Origin: Rheum nobile
Taxonomy: Eukaryota > Streptophyta > Magnoliopsida > Caryophyllales > Polygonaceae
Assembly (NCBI GenBank): GCA_027886185.1
Contig: WOAB01000760.1
Coordinates: 1,364,001-1,428,000 of the forward strand
Reading direction: 5' to 3'
DNA length: 64,000 bases
Of the stretch, positions 56,031-64,000 are shown piece after piece. The translations under genes were made by a program, and so were the position numbers. Below the pieces are notes generated by a model. That model ran no database searches and had not been told where the DNA came from. It saw only the letters and a list, made by a program, of their open reading frames with translations. Numbering within the stretch: the stretch's first letter is position 1; every line of letters begins with the position of its first letter.

Positions 56031-56696
56031 TGTACTATATATCTACTAAAACAAAATAAAACTACGTCTCATGACACTTCCACATTAATTTGGCCACATG
56101 GCGTTTTCACGATCATTTCGCCACATGTCATTTTTTTTTATAATTTCACATTTTTAAATATCAAAATATATAACATATATTTGATTATTTCCTATTATAC
56201 CATATAAATCAATCACAAACCACACATTTTCTAAGTAAGATAGAAACAAATCACACATTTCCTAATTTATACAAAATATTGACCTTGATTAGGAATCTGG
56301 AAAAAGAAAAATAACACAATTATTTTTGTATCTACTTTCTTTCATAAATATTTTGAAGATATAAATTTGAATTCTTAAACATCAAAATATATACCAAATA
56401 TGTGATCATTTCCTAGCATATTATACAAACCAATCGCACATTTCCTAATTTAAACATAAAAGAATCACACAATTATTTTTGTAATCTACTTTCTTCCATA
56501 AATGCGTTGAAGATATAATTTTTCATTTTTAAACCTTAAAAATATATACCAAATATCTGATCCTTTCCTAATATACTATACAAATCAATCGCACATTTCC
56601 CAATTTAAATAGAAAAGAATCACACAATTATTTTTGTAATCTACTTTCTTCCATAAATACTTTTAAGATATAATTTTACATTTTTAAACCTCAAAA

Positions 56697-57360
56697 TCTA
56701 CTATATATCTACTAAATCATAACCTCTCTAAGCCAAATGACATCTACCTGGCCTATTAAGCTCACCCCCTTCTTGTGCCACATGACATCCTCTTATTCTT
56801 TCTCCCATATGACATTTTATCAATTTTTCGTTTTTCTTCAAATTTAATATAATAAATATTTATCAGATTCTCTTATTTCCTAAACTAAACATATCAATCA
56901 CAATAATTATATATAAGATTATTTTATTTTTAAAACTAAACATGGCAATCAAAAGAATATAACTTATAAAGATTTGTTCCTAAACCTACTTAATTTCTTC
57001 CTAATTTACATAAAAATCAATCACAAAGATTTTTAAATCAATTCCATATTTTTTTTCTTTCCAATTTCAATAATAAGAATATTATGAAAATATTTTGTCA
57101 ATCTCTTTACTATATCCCCGCTTCAAAATTAATTAGCCAATTTTTAATATATATATAAAGTTATGGATAGTTTCGCCTCTCTTTCGATAATATTTTGTCA
57201 TCTCTTTAATATTTTGTATTCAATTAGTCCTTTTTTATATTATCATTCATATACTTCTATAACAGTTCTATATCGATTAAATATATAATTTTGATATATA
57301 ATTTTTTAAAATATAAGAAAAAATAAACAAATCTCGTATAAGGCACGGATACTATACTAG
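56697..57360 (+). repeat. Helitron segment with 5' start and the 3' terminus
   Basis: TCTACTATATATCTACTAAA at 56697 is the last 5'-type start. About 660 bp later comes the only 3' terminus. This short piece may be one complete small Helitron. AT-rich throughout, no coding. Confidence 0.7.
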
Positions 57361-57478
57361 TGAGGATGAAAGTTTTTAATTTCAGCCGATACTTTCTAAA
57401 CTAAGGTACTCCGGTGCATTTGCCCATTCTTTGCACACGTATTTCGGTTACGCAAATACCACGTTCTAGTCCGTTTGG
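57361..57478 (+). other. Duplicated H1 downstream region, second part
   Basis: Matches 50431-50548: TTTCAGCCGATA, CTCCGGTGCATTTGCCCATT and CACACGTATTTCGGTTACGC are shared. It continues the fragment at 51206-51371 across the inserted elements. Confidence 0.9.
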
Positions 57479-57519
57479 AAACTCGTTGTTTGTTGTTAAT
57501 TTAATTATGTTTGTGCTTG

Positions 57520-58076
57520 ATTTATTTAGAGTCCGTTTCGGGTGCGAAATATGCTTACCGTGCGAAGTGCGAAATAGTCGCGTTCATAAATTGACACCAC
57601 ATATTCATTATTTGGGCGATAATGTTCATTATCTAGGGGGTAATATTCAAGGGACGGTACTGTTAAAAAAAAGGGGGAGAAAGAGTGAATAGTGACGCGG
57701 TGACATAACCGTAAATACGGCAAACTTTTTTTTTCTTTTTCGGTCAACATTTATTTATTATCTCTGATCGTTCTGGAATAGACAATTATTGATGTTCACA
57801 TATAAGTACTACATGTCATTTTATGTGTCGTAAAAGTTCACATATAACATGATCATGTTCCAACACATGTCTTTGAACATTCAATGCTTATTTGTGAACG
57901 TGAATGTACAAATAAATGAACATTTAGTGCTTATTTGTGAACCTTCTATATAGGTTATTGCAGAATGATCAGGAGACGAAAACAAAAAATAAAATAAAAT
58001 TTGTTGACAAAAAAGAAGAAGATGTACGGCCGAGATCGCTTCGCATTTCGCACGGGAACCCAAATCAATTTATTTA
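57520..58076. mobile_element. MULE-type MITE, 539 bp, perfect 9-bp TSD
   Basis: The element 57529-58067 is flanked by ATTTATTTA (57520-57528, 58068-58076). The ends share GGGTGCGAAAT / CCGTGCGAAATGCGAAGCGA with mismatches at the extreme tips. Inside are GTTCATTAT and inverted TTATTTGTGAAC words. No coding. Confidence 0.7.
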
Positions 58077-58780
58077 ATTTAAATATCATTTATTGCTTGT
58101 GCATATTAAAGGTAAGGAATATTCAATTTCAGCATTGAGTTTTCCCAGTTGGGTAGGGTAAAAAGGAAAGGAATCAAAACCAGACAATTAAACGTACCAG
58201 TTGGGTAGGGTAAAAGGAGAATTGAATTACATACCAAGGGAGAGTCGAGCATCCTTTTGTAATTTGCAATATTCAATGATACGCAACCTTAAAATACTCT
58301 TACAATTCAGAAAATAAAATACAAAGTATTATAAATATCTTAGATAAATGGTTGGATGTTCACTCTACTTACTATTTGACTCATTTAGTAGCTATATGGT
58401 ATTTAAGATATTTATTTTCCTATTCAAGTATAGTCTTATAACATTATTCATCCATTAGCCTATAAATAAAAACATATGTCAAGAAATAAAAATATGAAAG
58501 AAACACAAGACTTTATTCATATTTTCTCTCTATCTCTCTTATTTCATATTGAGATTACACTTTAGTTTTTTAAAATTGAAATCTCACCAGTATTACAATA
58601 ACGCACGAATTGCTCAACCATTTGAGTCTCGTTTTGTATCTTTCTCAAGCGAAGTCTTACCCTTCACATGGAGGGTTTGATTCTAATAAAATCCTAACAA
58701 ACAAATTGTGCTCATTATACATCTAAGATAAAGGTATGACAAATTATTATATTCATAAATTTTATATTATGATAATAAAA
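58077..58780. other. Intergenic DNA, possible LTR-like promoter region
   Basis: Contains a direct repeat CCAGTTGGGTAGGGTAAAA (about 58146 and 58197). CCTATAAATAAA at about 58460 is TATA-like, and ATCCTAACA at about 58692 looks like an LTR end, but no pair was found. Confidence 0.3.
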
Positions 58781-60120
58781 TATGATATTTTGTGAAGTGG
58801 ATGTATGTAAATATAGTATAATCCCTGATGGATCAATCTCTGCACAAAAACGTGCCTTCTAAACCGAAAACAATAAAGTCTAAAATGAATTTGGGAAAAC
58901 GAAACGTCAAGCCGAAAAGGAAAATCGGGAAAAGTTCAGTCGCGCCGAAACCGCGACCAACCGCTATCGCTTCCGCTCGCGGTTTTGCCTCGCCAACGTT
59001 CTGGAGCCCCTGGAGAAATAACGGCGACCGCCGGCGATCGCCTCCGCTCGCGTCAGCCCGCGTCCATGTGCCCAGCCCGCGGTTGATCGCGTCGGCCCGC
59101 GTCCACAGCTTATGTATCTTCGAGCTTCGAGCTTTGTCTTCTACGTGTAAGTGCATCCAAAACGTCCACAATGTAGCTCCGCACCACAACCATCAACTTA
59201 GCTCCAAAACCGAGCCAAAGTCTCCACAATAATATGCTAATAACTACTAGTTGCGCTATGTAAAATACCGCTTATCAATCCCCTGAAGTGGATGTCTGCT
59301 AATGAAGCTTATTAGTCCCCGAAGAGATAAACTAACATCATCCCTAGAAGAAGATATATTTACATGAAATATCATCCCGATAGTGATGGTTTATTCCCTT
59401 TAAGAGGATATACATTGGAACCAAGTGACGTCCTTGTAGTGACAAATAGTATTCTCGGAGTGATGAATGTCATCATTCGAAGATGATGTACATATGAGAC
59501 AACTTGTGTCCCCGTAGCGACAAATTGTATTTTCATAAGTGGTGAATATCGTCTTGTAATGGTGAAAGTCGTTCCTTGAAGTGAATGAAAACATGAATTG
59601 TATTATCTAATAGAGACGATCATGAATTAAAATGTAAAGTGATATGTATATATATCTCCTGAAGTAGACATGTATACAAAATTGAGACAAATATAAACCT
59701 CTGAAGTAGATGTTATAATATTTAGATCATTTCTCGAAGTAGATGATGAAATACATTTGAGATATCACTTCCCGTAGCAAGTGGTAAGAAAAAAGACAGA
59801 GAAATTTCACTTTGATAAAGTTTATTTCAGTTTGTATATTGTTAATTTAAAATTGATATATATTATAGTAATGTATTACAAGCCAACTAGCTAATTGTTA
59901 ATTTAATTGATATATTCCTCATTGATGCTTATTATTATTTATTATTTTTATTACATGATTAATGTTAAAAATATAACTTGTTTATGGAGAATGCATTTAT
60001 TATGGGATGTTGGTCAATTTTTTATAACTTATTATATTTATGAGCTTTGACTATATATTGTTTATGGATGTTTAATGTGTGAAGTTTCATGGATTTAATT
60101 CCCCAAAGTGGATAAAACTT
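58781..60120. repeat. Degenerate repeats of CCCTGAAGTGGATG type
   Basis: Words of the form (C)CC(T/C)GAAGT(G/A)GATG recur at about 58793, 59280, 59572, 59658, 59700, 59733 and 60101, with one relative (CACCTGAAGTGTACAT) beyond the CACTA element at 63860. This looks like a decayed repeat or retroelement leader into which the CACTA element inserted. Confidence 0.5.
58828..59232 (+). other. GC-rich island with a 134-codon open frame, doubtful
   Basis: The frame starts MDQSLHKNVPSKPKTIKSKM and is rich in Lys, Arg, Ser and Pro. The opposite strand is open too (58833-59189), a sign of composition rather than selection. Repeated GCCCGCGTCC words occur at 59045-59105. I recognise no domain. It may be captured exon DNA or retroelement leader. 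Confidence 0.25.
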
Positions 60121-60339
60121 ACACATATATAAATAAATATTAGTACACTACTAGAAAAAGGGTAGATAATCGACACTTTCTCCTCGACGCTTTCACAATG
60201 TGTCCAAGGAAAATTGAGACGCGCTGCGAAAGTAGACGCTTTTTTCCCGACGCTTTTTGGTGTAGAGGACCTCGACGCTTTTGTTAGTCTAGATGTTGAA
60301 CAAGCGTCGTAAACTACACGCTCTTATTCCCAATTTTAT

Positions 60340-60660
60340 TTTAATTTTGAAAATATATAAAGAAACCCTCAGACTTGTTGGTTTCTAGCACTCCTTCAAT
60401 TCCCGATCGGTAAACCCTCGCGCAGCCGCTCTTCGATTTGTCTCCATAAGAAACCTTCTTCCCTCTTCTCTTCGATTTTCTTCTTGGTGTTGAGACGAGG
60501 CCGCGATTTCGAGCAGCGACGGCGAGCAAGGGCGAAGAGCAAGGTGGCGAGGAAGGGCGACGAGCAAGGCGTCGGGCAAGGGCGGTGATTCTGGTGAGTG
60601 AATAGTATAATTCGTCTTTCAGAAGCTTTTACTGGTGTTGAAGAACCCATTTAGTGATTT
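60340..60660. pseudogene. GC-rich gene-like start inside the CACTA element
   Basis: The sequence shifts to high GC with many CGA/CGAGCAAGG repeats (60510-60590) and ends at a plausible donor (TCTG|GTGAGT, about 60593). Three overlapping minus-strand frames exist but none has a domain. It could be the 5' untranslated region or first exon of a captured gene reading on the plus strand. Confidence 0.3.
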
Positions 60661-62681
60661 ATGAACAGACCAAAAAATTGTATCCTTCGCCTTTCCCATT
60701 TACTGATGTGTGGCCTCTATCGTTCTCAAGTTGTATTTAAATATGCAACACCAACTAGTATTTAGTGGTTTTGTGCATTTTGAGTATTCAGCATCATTAA
60801 GCCGAAACCTGCTCTAAATCTCCTGCATTTGTTAGTTGTGCTGGAACTGAGGAAACTAGGGTTGTGTAAAATAAGCTTTTGGTGCCGCCAGTGCATTGAC
60901 CGTCGACATTTAGTGTACAACTTTGGATTTGTGTTTGATGTGAATTACTAATGTCTTTGAAAAGCATCTTGAAGGAAATGAGCTTTTGGTACTGCCAGTG
61001 CATTCTAAGGAAATTTATGTTGAATGTCCCTAAAATTATAGGGAAAAAATAGCAAGGTTAAGGTTGGAATTTGCTGTAATTTGTAGGAGTAGAGTATTTT
61101 GTTGTTTTGTTGCCTGTCATTGGAAATTTGAAATAAAAAAGGTTCACTTTTTGCAGGTTTGTTAGGCTATTTCCACTTTCTATTGATAAGGATACTATAT
61201 AACGTTTTTAAATAAAGTTGCATTTCTGAAATGCATATAAACTATTTGACTTTTTATATAGAAATGATAAATGTGTGTCGAGAACCTTAAAATACTTGTC
61301 TCACCAACAAACTAGTTAACTTTATCTTGTTTCCCTCTTATTTTTATAAGGTTCTGGATGAAGTGAAGTTCTCAATTGTGCAAAATGGTTCTGGATGAGG
61401 TGAAGTTCATGAACATTAACTTATTTTCAATTGTACAAAATGCATTTTCTGTCAGTCAAATTCGAAAGACTGCATTTTTCTAACTCCTTAAAGATACAAT
61501 TTATGTAAACTAGATTTTTCTCTTAGTGAACAAGGCCATGCCCTACAAATAAGAATGATGGTTTCTTTTCTGTTCAGTGAGATATTACTATGTTCTAGTA
61601 GTTGAACAAGCTCTTGAGCAACCGGTAAGATTTTCTCCTTCTCTACGCCACAGTTTGTAGAGGTGTGTTTCTGTAAATCTTACCTTTGTGTTCATTTCTA
61701 TGTTTCCTTTTTCAGCGAATTCAGTCCTTGAGTTTCTCAAAGATCAGATTACTGAGAAACAGCCAGGATCAGCTTCTTGACAGAGCACATTCTAAGAAAA
61801 TCTCAAAGGAAAATTGTATGTATCTAGAATAAATTATTGATTTATATCTTCTTAAAGATGGTATTAGTACACATAATTAAAGACTTGTTCAAATCTTTTT
61901 GATCTGATCTACTACAGTGACAAACTGACAATGGCTTTATTCGAAAGATATGATTGAATCGATAAAGGAAGTCATAACTTGTGAAGTGTGTTAGGTGTAA
62001 TAAACTTCTCAAAGCTTCAACTGGTGCTTGGAAAGCTTCAGTCTTTATTATTGGTAAGTGATATACTTCTCAATGCTAGCTATCAGTTTCATTCCTAACC
62101 CATGTTAGCACTTGTATATATCATGTACTTATACACCACGCTTAAGCTTATACATGGAAGTTCTTACTGTGTTTTAAATGCCATATTCAACTATATGCTT
62201 TACTTTTCCCTAATATATATATATATATATTTTCATGATTGTGTTAACAAAGAACTTAAATATGTTTTATTCAATTTCAGTTTTTCCTTAACCTTGTGTA
62301 ATGCTCTCATAGTCCTTGTCATTTATTCCTAACTTGGTATGGGGAACAATAAGAGCAGAGCACAAAAAGGGTTGGGCCAAGGCCTAGACTAGCCAGGAAT
62401 TATACTATCTTAGAAGATCAGTGTGTATGTTTTAGCGATCTTTGAATAGTCGGTTTATCAAAATGTTAGAAGATCAGTCCTAACCCATGTTAGCACTTGT
62501 ATGTTTTAGTTGTTTGGTCACGAGGATACAAGATATATAACAGGAAACAATCTCAAATTTTGCATATATGATCCATCAAGTTTCTGTGATTTATAAATTT
62601 CTTGTAGTCAATTGAAGGCATGAACGTACTGTAGATATGATATGTTATCTGTTAGACTACGAGCTCTTCCCCTTTCCGCAG

Positions 62682-62886
62682 GCCGATGCTTCACTTGAGG
62701 GTTTCTTTGATCTCGTGGATTGGAAAATATCAGATTCAGTTTAGGCAGAGGAAGTAAGTTAAAAATCTCATGTATGCTCATAGCCTGTCTACGTTCTAGG
62801 AAAAAACTTTACAAGTTGTCTCTCTTGTCTGCAGGTAGACTTGACAACTCTTGAGCATATGACATATGAAGATCTCAAGGTCATTG
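62682..62886 (+). pseudogene. Captured SAM-domain gene fragment, two exons
   Basis: Exon 62682-62753 follows a TTTCCGCAG acceptor and ends at AA|GTAAGT. One frame gives GKYQIQFRQR. Exon 62835-62886 follows CTGCAG and ends ATTG|GTAAGC, reading VDLTTLEHMTYEDLKVIG. Together they resemble a sterile alpha motif (helix 1 ...KY...F, then VDL..L..MT..DLK.IG). The phases do not join cleanly, so a frame change has occurred. SAM domains mediate protein-protein contacts; this piece is not functional. Other exon-like pieces (for example after TTTTTCAG at about 61715) may be the same gene. Confidence 0.45.
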
Positions 62887-63749
62887 GTAAGCATTTCATG
62901 GTTTATGGGGTACTTTCTGCATTTCAAGCTACGTAGCAGTGTTTGATAGATTCTCATTTCAATCTTTAAGGTCATGTTGTTGATCATATCTTCGTTTCTT
63001 ATTGCAACCTTTCTGTTGGACAGGATACTTGTTTGAAGACAACAAAAGTAGTTGTATCCCAAATGCATAATGAGTTGTCTAGAGAAGGTCATTTGAGTGC
63101 ATTTCTTTGTAGTTTAAGACTTTGTGAAGATAAGCAAGTTGTTGAGAGAATGAATACCTTATGAAGAGAGGGATGAATGTCGAGATGTACTGCTCGATGG
63201 TGATCTTGAATATATATTTTGTATACTTAAAACACTTTCTTGAATATTACTAGATCTATGTACATATAGTACTTTCTTTTTCTAGCAATATAAACTATAT
63301 TTTCGTAGTTCAATACATCAATTAATCATGAGGAATTTGATATGATATAAATATGATGGATGATACAATATATGTTGAATTATAAGTGCCACATTCGACA
63401 CTTTTTGATGTCATTAAAGGTAGTCTTGGTGCCATATCAAATATCGACTATTAAAACTGTCTAAAGAACCCCGGGAGAATATACAAAGTCATTATCGACG
63501 CTTTTAAGCGTCTAGAAATTAGTCTCTATGTGCGAGACTCGACGCTTTTAAGCGTCTACAAACAGCTGGGCTGCGGCAATTTTCCTTAAAGATATAAGCG
63601 TCGTAAACTGAATATCGACACACAAAAGCGTCGAGAATGGCGACGAAGAAAAGCATCGACCAAATACGACACTGACATAACCGACACTTTTTGCTGTCAC
63701 AAAAGGCTAAAACAAGCGTCGATAAATACCATGTTTTCTAGTAGTGGTA

Positions 63750-64000
63750 GATGATAAAAGTTATTGAAAAAAATGATATACTTATCACCCAGAGTTGACA
63801 ATTGAGATTTTATGAGATTTTTATTCTTGGAGAATATGACAAAACGTCTAGTATTTGTCACCTGAAGTGTACATATAAAATTTACTATGTTTATCATTCA
63901 TTTACATTTTCCTATATATTGTTATATATATTTCATATACTATAATTCATTCTTATTAATTTATTGTTCATCTTATTTGTGATGATTGGTATATTTTAAT
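63750..64000. other. AT-rich flank right of the CACTA element
   Basis: Continues the degenerate repeat seen left of the element (CACCTGAAGTGTACAT). No gene seen. Confidence 0.4.

Larger units (their letters stand above)
52424..57360 (+). mobile_element. Helitron-like composite with several 5' ends and one 3' end
   Basis: The 5' end is TCTACTA... at 52424, preceded by A. The 3' end is GGCACGGATACTATACTAG at 57360, followed by host T. Helitrons insert between A and T without target duplication, have TC at the 5' end and CTRR (here CTAG) at the 3' end. Comparison with H1 copy 1 (TTAA|TGAGTATGG) confirms the right junction (CTAG|TGAGGATG). Further 5'-type ends lie inside. No Rep/helicase is seen, so it is non-autonomous. 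Confidence 0.75.
60143..63749. mobile_element. CACTA (En/Spm) transposon, 3601 bp, non-autonomous
   Basis: The element 60146-63746 starts CACTACTAGAAAA and ends with its exact inverse, flanked by a 3-bp duplication GTA (60143-60145, 63747-63749). Subterminal CGACGCTTTT/AAAAGCGTCG motifs in both orientations are dense at 60170-60310 and 63490-63720, as in CACTA elements. No transposase is recognisable. The interior looks genic: a GC-rich start (60360-60660) and several splice-like exons. Confidence 0.95.

Noticed and set aside
1..64000. tRNA, rRNA, organelle DNA insertions, or bacterial operon features
   Set aside because: I saw no complete tRNA fold, rRNA core sequence or organelle gene, and gene structure is eukaryotic.

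Overview
The window is nuclear DNA of a flowering plant, most likely a eudicot. It is AT-rich and built mostly of nested transposable elements, with one host gene I can support: a linker histone H1 (49365-50297, one intron). The plant assignment rests on the plant-style H1, the spliceosomal introns, the plant families of Copia, Ty3/gypsy, MULE, CACTA and Helitron elements, and a CCCTAAA-type interstitial telomere-like repeat. I cannot name the species.

Layout. 1-4.3 kb: a decayed Mutator-like element with a broken transposase and an OTU-like remnant. 4.3-10 kb: AT-rich DNA with an old LTR-like fragment, a SINE-like fragment and two diverged copies of one exon-like module. 10.06-11.2 kb: a foldback MULE-type element with a perfect 9-bp target duplication. 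12.70-17.53 kb: an intact Ty1/copia element (one 1450-codon ORF) inserted in an older dispersed repeat; a copia-free relative of that repeat lies at 34.3-35.1 kb. 18.45-30.55 kb: a large terminal-inverted-repeat element with arms of about 1.06 kb and an AT-rich core of 41-bp repeats. It is interrupted at 18536-26076 by a very young CRM-like Ty3/gypsy element whose LTRs differ at about two sites. 32.45-33.92 kb: two more 9-bp-TSD foldback elements. 35.8-36.2 kb: a probable solo LTR. 36.32-45.60 kb: a second, degenerate copia on the minus strand, carrying a 1260-bp TG..CA insertion and a complete TR-GAG element (LTR-gag-LTR only, tRNA-Lys primer site).

45.9-47.8 kb: a MULE-like element holding a poly-C tract and a 120-bp array. 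48.3-48.7 kb: a Harbinger-type MITE. 49.1-50.5 kb: the H1 gene with its promoter. The H1 3' end is duplicated, and the second copy is split: 51206-51371 and 57361-57478 flank about 6 kb of inserted material. That material is a MULE-type element, then a Helitron-like chain with several 5' ends, a Stowaway MITE and a captured exon. 57.5-58.1 kb: another 9-bp-TSD element. 60.15-63.75 kb: a CACTA element with 3-bp target duplication that appears to carry exons of a SAM-domain gene.

The genes do not form a pathway. The coherent story is insertion order: copia before TR-GAG, TIR element before gypsy, H1 duplication before Helitron, Helitron before Stowaway. Counts of LTR differences were made by eye. 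Family assignments come from motifs, not database searches.
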